From DATJSN01 sp035504095 (GTDB taxonomy: Bacteria > Planctomycetota > Phycisphaerae > WQYP01), in assembly GCA_035504095.1 (NCBI GenBank), contig DATJSN010000075.1:1-64000 (forward strand): DNA of 64,000 nucleotides, in the 5' to 3' direction. The stretch's first letter is position 1; each line of letters begins with the position of its first letter. The notes beneath the pieces were generated by a model, which did not search any database, was not told the origin of the DNA, and saw only the letters and a program-made list of their open reading frames with translations. Shown here piece by piece: positions 8,946-17,306 of this stretch. A program made the position numbers and the translations under genes.

Positions 8946-10430
8946 TTATGCGGATAGTTCGCGGGAGACGACGAGGCGGGCTTTGCCGGCGGCCAGATCA
9001 TCTTCGAAGCGTCTTTGCGAAGCGGCGGTATGAGGGGAACCGAGGTGCTTTTGCAAATGAATCATTTCCCTGCGGATGCGGATCGAGATCAGGTCCGCGG
9101 AAAGATCTTTTAATTCTTTAAACGGGATTGGAACGCCATAACGCACCCGGACTTTACCAAAGCGCGGCAGTTTGCGGGTTCGCGGCAGGACTTCAAATGC
9201 GCCGTCGATCACCACCGGTATCACCGGCACGCCTGCGCGATGCACGATGACCGCAACGCCCGAGGCGATCGGACCGATCGTTCCATCATTGGTGCGGGTG
9301 GCTTCGGGAAAAATGTTGACCAGATATCCCTTGTTAAGTCGCGAAATGGCTTCGCGGATTGCCGTCGAATCAGCGCGTCCGCGGCGAATGGGAAAGGCAT
9401 TGGTTCGTTCCAGCGCGTATTGCCAGAATCCGCCCTTAAAAATCGATTCGCGCGCCATGAAATGAATCTGGCGGTGTAAAGCGATGCCAATCATCCAGGG
9501 GTCCAGAAAGCTCTGATGATTGGTCACCAATAAAGCGCCGCCTTTGGCGGGAATGTTGTTTCTTCCAAAAATTCTTACCTGAAAAAAAAGCATGGCGATA
9601 AACTGAAAAAAAATCTTCCCGATGTCCCATTCCAGAACCTGGATAAAATCAGTTCCCTCGCCGCGATAAGTGAACTTCACAGGCGGTGCGGCGGATTTAT
9701 CGCCTGCTTTTTCCTGGACAATTTCGCTTTCGCCCGGTTGCGTTGGCTTTGCCTGCTCACTCATGTTTTTTTCTGCCTCTATATGGTTCAGCATCGCCTG
9801 GACAACCTCTTCCAGCGATAAATGCGTCGCGTCGATTACATGAGCGTCGGGCGCCTGGAGCAGCGGGCCAACCGGCCGATTGCGGTCTTTGTGATCGCGG
9901 GTGGCGATCTCCGTCGCAATCTGGTTTTCGTCGGCGGACAAATTCATCTGCAAAAGTTGCTGCATACGCCTGCGGGCGCGCTCGTTTACGTCCGCGATCA
10001 GAAAAAATTTACAGTCAGCGTCTGGAAAAACCACGGTTCCCTGATCGCGGCCTTCAGAAACCAGCGAACCGCACTCGCCGCCGATTTCTCTTTGCCGCCG
10101 GACCAGAAGTTCGCGAACTTTTGGATTGTCGGCGGCAACAAATGTGTTCTGGGTTACCACCTGCCGGCGAATGGCCTGGGCTACGTCGCGGCCATTTAAA
10201 AGAACATGGGCGGGATTAAAAGACCAGTCGAAATCCAGTTTAATTTGTGCACAATGCCGGGCAACGGCTTCCGGGTCAGTGGTGATATTATTCTCAAGTG
10301 CATCCAAAGCCGCAGCCCGATACATCGCCCCTGTATCCAAATGGCGTATTCCCAGGCGGGCGGCCAAAAGCTGGGCCACGGCAGATTTACCGGACCCAGC
10401 GGGTCCATCAATAGTTATGATCAAGTGCAA
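8946..10430 (-). CDS. cmk: fused cytidylate kinase / 1-acylglycerol-3-phosphate acyltransferase
   Basis: 494 residues in one frame. Residues 1 to about 222 are CMP kinase (P-loop GPAGSGKS, HLDTGAMYRAA, SEGRDQGTVVFPDA), which phosphorylates CMP/dCMP. After a linker of about 55 residues comes a PlsC-type acyltransferase, with TNHQSFLDP (catalytic HX4D, near 304-311), FPEATRT near 373 and GVPVIPV. The acyltransferase would act at the membrane in phosphatidate synthesis. The start is TTG (AGGGG upstream). An internal in-frame ATG at 9764 (MSEQAKP) has AGAGG about 11 nt upstream, so a separate PlsC could also be made. cmk and plsC are neighbours in other bacteria; here they are joined. Confidence 0.93.
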   Translation of the reverse strand: MHLIITIDGPAGSGKSAVAQLLAARLGIRHLDTGAMYRAAALDALENNITTDPEAVARHCAQIKLDFDWSFNPAHVLLNGRDVAQAIRRQVVTQNTFVAADNPKVRELLVRRQREIGGECGSLVSEGRDQGTVVFPDADCKFFLIADVNERARRRMQQLLQMNLSADENQIATEIATRDHKDRNRPVGPLLQAPDAHVIDATHLSLEEVVQAMLNHIEAEKNMSEQAKPTQPGESEIVQEKAGDKSAAPPVKFTYRGEGTDFIQVLEWDIGKIFFQFIAMLFFQVRIFGRNNIPAKGGALLVTNHQSFLDPWMIGIALHRQIHFMARESIFKGGFWQYALERTNAFPIRRGRADSTAIREAISRLNKGYLVNIFPEATRTNDGTIGPIASGVAVIVHRAGVPVIPVVIDGAFEVLPRTRKLPRFGKVRVRYGVPIPFKELKDLSADLISIRIRREMIHLQKHLGSPHTAASQRRFEDDLAAGKARLVVSRELSA

Positions 10431-10513
10431 AATCCCCTGACTATAGCAACACTTGCAAACAATAATTTCATAAAAACAAAAATCAAGCCTTTGCGATAAA
10501 TTTTTTAATCAAA

Positions 10514-10533
10514 AATTTGCCAAACGGCAAATT
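10514..10533. promoter_or_regulatory. dyad site 1 (possible operator)
   Basis: TTTGCCAAACGGCAAA (10516-10531) is an inverted repeat with a 4-nt centre and AA/TT flanks. It overlaps the -35 box of the adjacent promoter, as a repressor operator would. Its exact reverse complement is dyad site 2 at 10595-10610, with centres 79 bp apart. Confidence 0.45.
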
Positions 10534-10545
10534 ATGATATATATT
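10517..10545 (+). promoter_or_regulatory. promoter of the candidate small RNA
   Basis: TTGCCA (10517-10522), a 17-nt spacer, then TATATT (10540-10545): four of six and five of six matches to the sigma-70-type consensus. The predicted start is near 10552. No convincing protein gene follows within 160 nt, but an intrinsic terminator does. Confidence 0.5.
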
Positions 10546-10594
10546 GAATTTGGTATGAGTGAGCGGGAGGTCACTTTCTGAATTGTCCAATCAC

Positions 10595-10610
10595 TTTGCC
10601 GTTTGGCAAA
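10595..10610. promoter_or_regulatory. dyad site 2 / RNA stem-loop
   Basis: TTTGCCGTTTGGCAAA, the exact reverse complement of dyad site 1. Being inside the predicted transcript it may act as a second operator (DNA looping) or as an RNA hairpin. Confidence 0.4.
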
Positions 10611-10671
10611 TTAGAGTTTGCCTGAAATCTTGTTTTGCTGGTTGTTTTAACTTAGCCTTCTCTCCCCTCCG

Positions 10672-10708
10672 GTAGGCGGGTTCCTATTTGGTTCTCGCCT
10701 ACTTTTTT
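10672..10708 (+). terminator. intrinsic terminator of the candidate small RNA
   Basis: GTAGGCG (10672-10678) pairs with CGCCTAC (10696-10702), extended by two weaker pairs, and is followed at once by six T (10703-10708). This is the clearest Rho-independent terminator in the window and points rightward, away from any upstream plus-strand protein gene. Confidence 0.7.
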
Positions 10709-10819
10709 ATTTGATCATTTCAGATTTAATTTTCATCGCGGCAATAGTTCCTCAAAAAGCGTCCTCGTCGGTTCTCACAGCTGATTCTATAATCCCTGTA
10801 CTTTATTACGGAGCTAATC

Positions 10820-12205
10820 ATGCTGGAAAGTGTGCTGGTCTGGATCGAAAAAAACAAGCATAGCTGGCTGGATGATCTCAAACAGTGGTTGAGTTTTCCC
10901 AGTATTTCCGCTGATCCGGCCCGCCACCCCGACATATCCGCCGCGGCGGACTGGGCCATGTATTACCTGCGTGGGGCGGGGTTGGAAAGTTCATTGGTTC
11001 CCACGGCCCGGTGTCCATGTGTTTTGGCCACAACGCCCGATGGTTTGTGTCCGGCCGATGCACCGCACGTATTGCTCTATGGCCATTATGACGTGCAGCC
11101 GCCCGAGCCGCTGGAAAAGTGGATTTCACCGCCGTTTAGCCCGACCGTGCGCGAGGGAAAGATATTCGCCCGTGGCGCCAGCGACGACAAAGGCCAGGTT
11201 TTTTGCCATCTTGCGGCACTGACCGCCTGGAAGCAGATCGCCCACGAAATTCCTGTTCGTCTTACGGTGCTGCTCGAAGGCGAGGAGGAAATTGGATCGG
11301 TTAATTTGCCCGGCGTTATTCGTTCACACGCGGATCAGCTTAAAAACGCCCACGTGGTAATCATCAGCGATTCGAGCCAGTTCGCACCGGGTGTCCCGGC
11401 GATTACCTGCGGGCTGCGGGGGCTGATTTATTATCTCGTGAATCTTCAGGGCACCAAAGAAGACCTCCATAGCGGCGTCTACGGCGGCGCGGTCGCCAAT
11501 CCCGCTAATGCGCTGGCCCAGATGCTCGGTGGTCTGCACGATGCACGCGGGCGCGTAACCATTCCCGGTTTTTATGATGACGTTCTTGAAGTTGATCCGG
11601 AACTGCGCCGGCAATGGGCTGCTTTGCCGTTCGATGAAGCGCAATTCGCCGAATCACTAGGAGTGGAAAAGCTTTATGGGGAATATGGATATTCGGCGCT
11701 CCAGCGCCGCTGGTGCCGGCCGACTCTGGACATTAACGGTTTGACCAGCGGCTATCAGGGGCCGGGGGCGAAAACAGTTTTGCCCTGCTTGGCGAGTGCA
11801 AAGGTTTCTATGCGGTTGGTTCCCAACCAGGATCCGCAAAAAATAGCCATAGCGTTTGAAGAGTATTTGCGACAACTTAAACCGCCGGGCATTAAGCTGG
11901 GGCTCCAGCAGCTCGGCGCATCGCCGGCGGCTTTAACGCCGATTGATTCGCCCGCTGTTGCCGCGGCCGCCGAAGCCGTTCGAGAAGGTTTTCTCGCTGA
12001 TCCGGTTTTTGTGCGCGAAGGGGGGTCGATTCCAGTAGTGACCTGGTTTAAGGAATTGCTGGGACTCGATTCTGTACTACTGGGTTTTGGACTTCCGGAC
12101 GACAATCTGCATGCACCAAATGAAAAACTCGACCTGGACTGCTTTTACAACGGCATTCGCACCGCCGCGGCGTTGTATGACCTGTTGGCAAAACGGTTGA
12201 AATAA
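10820..12205 (+). CDS. M20-family dipeptidase
   Basis: 461 residues. A cytoplasmic zinc aminopeptidase/dipeptidase related to CNDP2/Dug1 (M20F). Metal and catalytic motifs are in order: YGHYDVQ (His89, Asp91), ARGASDDKG (Asp122/123), EGEEEIGS (Glu155-157) and the C-terminal HAPNEKL. The interruption between the catalytic halves by the dimerisation domain is normal for the family. ATG at 10820 has GGAG 6-7 nt upstream. It stands alone and converges on the large secreted protein gene. Substrate specificity cannot be read from sequence. Confidence 0.92.
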   Translation: MLESVLVWIEKNKHSWLDDLKQWLSFPSISADPARHPDISAAADWAMYYLRGAGLESSLVPTARCPCVLATTPDGLCPADAPHVLLYGHYDVQPPEPLEKWISPPFSPTVREGKIFARGASDDKGQVFCHLAALTAWKQIAHEIPVRLTVLLEGEEEIGSVNLPGVIRSHADQLKNAHVVIISDSSQFAPGVPAITCGLRGLIYYLVNLQGTKEDLHSGVYGGAVANPANALAQMLGGLHDARGRVTIPGFYDDVLEVDPELRRQWAALPFDEAQFAESLGVEKLYGEYGYSALQRRWCRPTLDINGLTSGYQGPGAKTVLPCLASAKVSMRLVPNQDPQKIAIAFEEYLRQLKPPGIKLGLQQLGASPAALTPIDSPAVAAAAEAVREGFLADPVFVREGGSIPVVTWFKELLGLDSVLLGFGLPDDNLHAPNEKLDLDCFYNGIRTAAALYDLLAKRLK

Positions 12206-12210
12206 GGTTG

Positions 12211-14463
12211 TTACTGTTTCGAAGCCGGCCACGCCGTGATCTGGGAAAACCGATCTGGCGCGACCCATTCCACGTGACCATCCGCAAATCCCACAGCCGC
12301 GCCGTTGCCATGTATCGACAGCGGTTCATAGACGATCACCGTCGTTGCGGGGTTCGAAATTTTTGTGCTGTCTATTCCCGCGCCCATATAGATGTAATCA
12401 CAATGGCCGGATAAATTCTCGTTAATCCATGTCGCGCTTTTGGCGTTTTCGGGAGAAACGGTCAACGGGGTGGAATTGGAGGATGGATCAACCAGTGTTT
12501 GCATCGTCTGTGGATTGTCCGGGTCACCGATATAAGGCAGCGCTTCGACCAGATCTGGGGGATATTTCCCGTTATGATCGTTTGCATATTCCAGGCAAGC
12601 CTGAACAATTTGTCTCTCGTTGGCCATTGAAGTGACCTGATCGGCGTTATCGCGCGCATGCATGAGCGTCGGCGCCAGCATCGCCGGCAATGCGGGACCG
12701 ACGACTTTGGTCAGCATTTCCGTTTCGCCGATCAGAGGCATCGCCCCGATTTCCGGGGACATTAGAGCGGAATGGACGCCTCCGGAGTCAATCCAGGTAA
12801 AAGCGGCGTAAGCCGTCAGGTACGGATAAGTTTTTTCAATTGGTGGTAATTCATAATCCTGTGGGATGACATTCTGCTGCTTAAGTATGGGCAGGATGAC
12901 TTGCTTGGTATAGTCCAGAAGATCGGCGATAACGCCTTTGGATTCAACGAAGGCCACCGAAGTCAATGAATTCGGAACGCCCAGCTTCTGTTCGATGGCC
13001 AGTAGATCGGTATTGGAATTCAGGGGTGTGTTGGTGTTGTCTTTAGCTGCGGCGTCCAGTACTACCTGAGTGGAAAAACCCACGAACAGTTTGTTTTTAT
13101 AAACCGAAATTGTCGGGGCCAGCCCCGGCAACGGCAGGGCCAGCGTGTCATAGGGAATATTGCCTGAAATCACGTGCGTAATCGCCATTGGGACGCCCTG
13201 CGCCTGAAGCATGGCGTTAATCTGTGCGTACACTTTGGCTAGTGCTGCACTGAATGCAACGCTGTCAGAAAGAGGATGCACCGCGACAGGATTGGATAGT
13301 GCGCCGCTGGAATCGAGAGTCTGGTAAACAGCCCACGTTCCCGAAAGCGGTGCGAGCAAATCCTTCTGCAGATCCAACCCCAACATCTGATTCACTTGAG
13401 CAATTTGTGCCTGGAATTGCTCCGGTGGTGTTGGCGGCGATGTTTGGGCCATCATTTGGGAAATCGAATCCAGGTAGTGGCTGAAATCTGCGGACGTAAT
13501 ATACGCCAGGTCGGCATCAGCCGGCACGAGCTGGTAGTCCTGATCGGTCAGGACATGCGTGGGAATATATGTCTGCATCATGGTTCCAGTGAGTTTGTCT
13601 GCGGCATTGTCTATTCCCGCAAAACCCTCCGATTGCCAATCGGCGCCATTGAACCCGCCGGTGGCACTGAACCATTTAAAGGAGTTGAATCCATAAAGTT
13701 TTATGACCGGATCAAACTGGGATAGATCAGATGGATTCTGGGAGGCCATAATCTGATGCATCAGCGAAAGACCGCCGCTTACGTCGGCGTAAATCGTTAT
13801 CGCCGCATCGGCTTGCAGCGGCGCAATGGCCGCGGTGAACTCCGGCGCGCTGGCCAACGATTCCGATTCATCGGATGCGAAGTAGCTTTTATTGGCCATC
13901 TCTTCAAAAGTGTCCTTGTTGAGTTTGGAATCCTCTTGGACGATCATCTGCATCACTGTCACGTCCCCATGCTGATAGACAATAACTTTGCCATCGGTAT
14001 CGGAGGAAGCCTGAGCAGTGTTCTCCTGATCGGCCAGCGACTGCAACAGCGAAGTGATTTGTAGCGTGTCCGTGCCGCCCTTAACGGCCAGAAGAATCAG
14101 AAGATTAACCTGACCGGAATGATCCGCCGGCAACATGCTCAAACTCAATCCCGCCTGATGGGTAGCCAGAAGTCTGGCAAGCTGCCAAAATTGTTGTGCG
14201 CTTTTTTGATCCTGCGGCGAAGTTGTACTGTGCTGGATCGCATTATTGTAAGCCAGATGAATCAATTGCGGGGTTCCAAGGGCATCGAAGATGGCTTTTA
14301 AATTCGACTGGTCAAACTGTTTGGAAAGATCATCCCCGCCGTTCCAGCCGATATAAAAAAGGGTGTTACCGGGGAATTGATCGGCCAGCGGCGCCGCGGC
14401 GCCAATAACCGGGGATAAAAACAGAGACATCGCCGCCGTTAGCATGATCATAGCGAGTCGCAT
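12211..14463 (-). CDS. secreted DUF3352-like protein with pseudopilin-type C-terminal tail
   Basis: 750 residues. A signal peptide (MRLAMIMLTAAM, then SPVIGAAA) leads into PLADQFPGNTLFYIGWNGG, resembling the start of DUF3352-type exported proteins. The last 120 residues look different: NERQIVQACLEYANDHNGKYPPDL and the ending GNGAAVGFADGHVEWV match the C-terminal module of planctomycete pilin-like (DUF1559-type) proteins but without the N-terminal pilin helix. ATG 14463 is set by AAGGAAGG 7 nt upstream; the longer frame to 14559 would run through the tRNA gene. Function unknown, probably envelope-associated. Confidence 0.72.
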   Translation of the reverse strand: MRLAMIMLTAAMSLFLSPVIGAAAPLADQFPGNTLFYIGWNGGDDLSKQFDQSNLKAIFDALGTPQLIHLAYNNAIQHSTTSPQDQKSAQQFWQLARLLATHQAGLSLSMLPADHSGQVNLLILLAVKGGTDTLQITSLLQSLADQENTAQASSDTDGKVIVYQHGDVTVMQMIVQEDSKLNKDTFEEMANKSYFASDESESLASAPEFTAAIAPLQADAAITIYADVSGGLSLMHQIMASQNPSDLSQFDPVIKLYGFNSFKWFSATGGFNGADWQSEGFAGIDNAADKLTGTMMQTYIPTHVLTDQDYQLVPADADLAYITSADFSHYLDSISQMMAQTSPPTPPEQFQAQIAQVNQMLGLDLQKDLLAPLSGTWAVYQTLDSSGALSNPVAVHPLSDSVAFSAALAKVYAQINAMLQAQGVPMAITHVISGNIPYDTLALPLPGLAPTISVYKNKLFVGFSTQVVLDAAAKDNTNTPLNSNTDLLAIEQKLGVPNSLTSVAFVESKGVIADLLDYTKQVILPILKQQNVIPQDYELPPIEKTYPYLTAYAAFTWIDSGGVHSALMSPEIGAMPLIGETEMLTKVVGPALPAMLAPTLMHARDNADQVTSMANERQIVQACLEYANDHNGKYPPDLVEALPYIGDPDNPQTMQTLVDPSSNSTPLTVSPENAKSATWINENLSGHCDYIYMGAGIDSTKISNPATTVIVYEPLSIHGNGAAVGFADGHVEWVAPDRFSQITAWPASKQ

Positions 14464-14517
14464 ACGAATTCCTTCCTTAGAGGCCCTTAGTTGTTTTTTC
14501 AGTTGCGAAAAATTAAG

Positions 14518-14591
14518 CGAGGGCGACGGGGATCGAACCCGCAACCTTCGGATCGACAATCCGATGCTCTAACCAATTGAGCTACGCCCTC
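14518..14591 (-). tRNA. tRNA-Asp (GTC)
   Basis: Full cloverleaf of 74 nt on the minus strand: acceptor GAGGGCG/CGCCCTC, D-stem GCTC/GAGC, anticodon stem TCGGA/TCCGA with loop TTGTCGA (anticodon GTC), T-stem GCGGG/CCCGT with TTCGATC loop, and discriminator G73 as expected for Asp. The 3' CCA is not encoded. It sits 54 nt upstream of the secreted-protein start on the same strand. Confidence 0.97.
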
Positions 14592-14754
14592 GGAAGCGTA
14601 CCAGAGCCCAACCATGTTAACGTTTTTGACATTTTCTGAAAAGCTATGCGCTCCCGGAGTGTTAAGAGCCTCTTGAGTCTATTGTCAGTGTTGTCCCGAA
14701 GGGGCTGTATCTGTAAGCTTGGCGTTGTCCCGATTTTCGTGACAACGCCGGGAC

Positions 14755-15957
14755 TTAGCGCAGCAGCCACGATCGCCGGTGAAAAAGCATGTCAAATAGG
14801 GGCGCTACTGGCTGCAACAGCAAAAGCGCTGCTGTCGCAGGGGGAAAAGGCAGGTCAAGCCGGTATATCAATGTGGCGCCGATGCCCGCAACCGCCAAAA
14901 AAATTCCCCGAGCCGCAGGTTCCAGCGGCATTGTTCCCGGCAGGGCCAGCACAAATACCGATGCAAAAATAAAGTCTGAACTTCTCAGTTCATAAAGAAG
15001 CAACGTTACCGCGTAGTCTGGCGGCAAATACCATACGCCGCCAAGGCTTTGCCAGAATTGATATTCCAGCGAGCGCGGCCCCAGCGGGCCGAAAAGCAGT
15101 CCAACAAGAACAGCGCTTAGAAAAAGCACCCAGGCCAATGGAAACAAAATGTGCCGATAAGACAAATACAATCCACAGAGCACGATAATCCACAGGGCCA
15201 CCGTTCCTAACCGTCCGGGTGTGCCTCCAAAAATCTGATCCACCGCCGAAGGCAAATCCAGAGCAAACGCGTCGTTCAAAGCCTCCTGTGAATCCTGGGA
15301 CCCGGGGTCCGAAGCAATTTTCGCCAGCAGGATGTGCAGTGCCCGGTCGGGCGGATTCAGAAGCACCGCGTCCAATCCGGGGCCCGGCGAACTGGCCGGC
15401 CATGAATATATTTGCGCTTTTTGCGCCTTATAAATATCGCCGAACCAGAGATGGTCCCTTGTCAGTAATGGCCATTGTTTCGGCAGCGGTAATATCAACA
15501 TCAGCAGCAGCGGGGCCAATAATCCCGCCTGAATGTATTGGCGCTTCGGCAAAGCGGCGACCCATGACAACAACGCTGTGGCTATCCCGCCCACCATCGC
15601 CCAGGTTATCGATACAAGCGGACACAGCAATCCCGCAGCCACCATCGTGCACGCTAAGTTCTGATGAAACTTGAACCGCGCGGTATTGAGATGTCGCACC
15701 CGCGTCAGCGCCGCATACGTAAGTAATGAACCGCCTATGAAAAATATCGCCGTTCCCAGCCCGTGGTAGCCGAAAATCGTGAATCCCCATAACAATGGCG
15801 CCGCAGCCGCCAGGCTTAGCCTCAGGTAATACTCTCTCCGCGCCACCGGCCATAATAGAAACGGCGGTTCGGTCGCAGCGCTGGGCGATTTGATCGAACC
15901 TTCCGTCGTGGGATATTGCTCATCGGGAATTTCGGTTTTGGCTCTTTGCGTGCTCAA
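14755..15957 (-). CDS. NqrB/RnfD-like membrane protein
   Basis: 400 residues with about nine hydrophobic helices after a 30-residue soluble N-terminus. FGGTPGRLGTVALWIIVLCG resembles the RnfD/NqrB helix following GNTPGSIGET. The usual S/T-G-A-T flavinylation motif is not seen, so covalent FMN is doubtful. The start is TTG, overlapping the rnfC stop as TTGA, with GGAGGG 6 nt upstream: a strong translational-coupling arrangement. Paired with the RnfC-like protein it probably forms a membrane electron-transfer module. A hairpin GGCGTTG/CAACGCC lies 6 nt beyond the stop. Confidence 0.72.
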   Translation of the reverse strand: MSTQRAKTEIPDEQYPTTEGSIKSPSAATEPPFLLWPVARREYYLRLSLAAAAPLLWGFTIFGYHGLGTAIFFIGGSLLTYAALTRVRHLNTARFKFHQNLACTMVAAGLLCPLVSITWAMVGGIATALLSWVAALPKRQYIQAGLLAPLLLMLILPLPKQWPLLTRDHLWFGDIYKAQKAQIYSWPASSPGPGLDAVLLNPPDRALHILLAKIASDPGSQDSQEALNDAFALDLPSAVDQIFGGTPGRLGTVALWIIVLCGLYLSYRHILFPLAWVLFLSAVLVGLLFGPLGPRSLEYQFWQSLGGVWYLPPDYAVTLLLYELRSSDFIFASVFVLALPGTMPLEPAARGIFLAVAGIGATLIYRLDLPFPPATAALLLLQPVAPLFDMLFHRRSWLLR

Positions 15958-17066
15958 AACGTTCCCTCCGCTTCAAGTTGTTTGCGAATCGACTTGATGG
16001 TTGACGCCAGTGGCAGCCGCGAAGGACAAACGTAACTGCATAATCCGCAGTCAATGCAGCCGCGCGCTTCCAGCCGCAACGCCGTGGTCGAAGCGTTTGA
16101 AACCTCCGGCGCTGCAAACAGCGCCGCGGGGTTCAGGCTTGTCGGGCATAAAAGCACGCACCATCCACAGCGAATGCAATCAGTCACCGCTTCGGCGTCG
16201 GGTATCGGCCTCAGAGAAATCGTCTCCGTCCAGCTTTGAATGTGATCGGACTGTAAATCCACCAGCGTGCCGGCGAGCATGCCGTTGTGGATACATTGCC
16301 AGCTTTGCACGGATATGCCGGCGCGATGCAGAAATTCACCGACCGTTTCACCGATCCGCCCAGCGCACACGCGCGGTTCGGACCCGGCCACAAACACCTG
16401 TACCGGCCGGCGTTCGGAAGCTTTCCCGGTAACCAGCGCCTGGCCGAACATCCAGCAGCCGACAGGGTCAACGACGACCACGCCATGCTCTGCCGGTGAC
16501 TCCCCGGGCGATACCGTCCGGCCGGTCAAAGCGCGCACAATCAACGGCATCGCCGCCAGCGGATAACGGTTAACCATGGGGCACACGCGCCAGCGCTGCG
16601 TTCCGGCGGCCTTGCGCCATACGCGAATGCTTTGACAATCATGGTGATCCATCGCGATAACCGTCGGCGGGTCACCCAGGCCGTTGCGAATCGCATCAAC
16701 CGCCGCGGATATCACGGGAAATTCAAATTCCGTCATGACACAAGGCAGGATGGATTCCGGCATTTGCGGAATCAAATTAATGATCAGCAAATCCACCTTG
16801 CGGTTCCGCAGCGCCGCGAGTTGTTCAAAAAGCGACTGAGTTGTAGCGCAGGTTCTCTGGAGCAACCCGGCATGATGCAAAAAATATATAAGTTCATCCC
16901 GAGTGCCGGGCAATGCCGACTGTTTGGGAATATCTGTCTTGATTTCCTCGGGTTTAAAAATCCAGGTGGCGGCTTTCCAGCATGGACGGCCGAAATATAA
17001 ACCACCCATCATGCTTCTGACACGATGTTTAAAATACGAAATCAAATTGTCTTGTATGCCGGGCAT
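15954..17066 (-). CDS. RnfC-like iron-sulfur protein
   Basis: 370 residues. Two CxxCxxCxxxCP 4Fe-4S motifs (CIRCGWCVLLCP near 293-305; CIDCGLCSYVCP near 336-348) plus the RnfC-type stretch YPLAAMPLIVRALTGRTVS and VVVVDPVGCWMFGQALVTGK. Shorter than classic RnfC (about 440-500): the N-terminal glycine-rich NADH/FMN-binding entry is not recognisable. No signal peptide; expected at the cytoplasmic face with the RnfD-like partner, whose TTG start overlaps this stop. rnfA, B, E, G are absent from the window. The family call is good; the reaction is inferred. Confidence 0.75.
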   Translation of the reverse strand: MPGIQDNLISYFKHRVRSMMGGLYFGRPCWKAATWIFKPEEIKTDIPKQSALPGTRDELIYFLHHAGLLQRTCATTQSLFEQLAALRNRKVDLLIINLIPQMPESILPCVMTEFEFPVISAAVDAIRNGLGDPPTVIAMDHHDCQSIRVWRKAAGTQRWRVCPMVNRYPLAAMPLIVRALTGRTVSPGESPAEHGVVVVDPVGCWMFGQALVTGKASERRPVQVFVAGSEPRVCAGRIGETVGEFLHRAGISVQSWQCIHNGMLAGTLVDLQSDHIQSWTETISLRPIPDAEAVTDCIRCGWCVLLCPTSLNPAALFAAPEVSNASTTALRLEARGCIDCGLCSYVCPSRLPLASTIKSIRKQLEAEGTF

Positions 17067-17306
17067 TAAGAGCCTGTCCTGATAGACACAAGAGTCTCTA
17101 AAGATTTTAACCGCTGCCGCCCGCTGCCGCAGGATTCTTAAGAGTTGTTAATTTGCCAACAGGCACGCTCCGCGTGCCGTTCTGGTCTTTTGAAATATGA
17201 AATGTCAAATTTGAAATTCGTGCCTCAGCGCCCTCTGTGTGCTCTGTGGCTGATAAAAATCTGAAATCTGAATACTGCGGCTCTCGCTATGTTCTGAGAT
17301 AGATTC
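17067..17306. other. repeat-filled gap downstream of the truncated globin gene
   Basis: No gene seen. It contains the phrase TTAAGAGCCTGTCC (17066-17079), the hairpin GGCACGC-tcc-GCGTGCC (17162-17178), an AT-rich AAATTTGAAAT-type stretch near 17200, and a degenerate 'ccctctgtgtgctctgtgg' periodic repeat near 17230. Confidence 0.5.

Larger units (their letters stand above)
10552..10708 (+). ncRNA. candidate small RNA
   Basis: About 157 nt bounded by a good promoter and an intrinsic terminator in the 389-bp gap between the divergent cmk-plsC and M20 dipeptidase genes. Visible elements: a near-leaderless 8-codon ORF (ATG 10555 to TGA 10581) containing GGGAGG; a stem-loop TTTGCC-gttt-GGCAAA (10595-10610); a pyrimidine-rich CTCTCCCCTCC stretch (about 10660-10670) that could pair with the internal GGGAG or with Shine-Dalgarno sequences of target mRNAs; and the terminator hairpin. 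I do not recognise an RNA family (6S, SRP, tmRNA and RNase P signatures are not seen). Inference from sequence only. Confidence 0.4.

Noticed and set aside
9686..10219. 177-codon plus-strand frame
   Set aside because: Antisense to the Cmk domain, Arg/Pro-rich without motifs.
10552..10708. 6S RNA, SRP RNA or tmRNA
   Set aside because: No long closing helix with central bubble, no SRP domain IV loop and no tRNA-like ends; left as unassigned.
14464..14559. N-terminal extension of the secreted protein
   Set aside because: It would translate through the tRNA-Asp gene; the ATG at 14463 has a strong ribosome-binding site and signal peptide.
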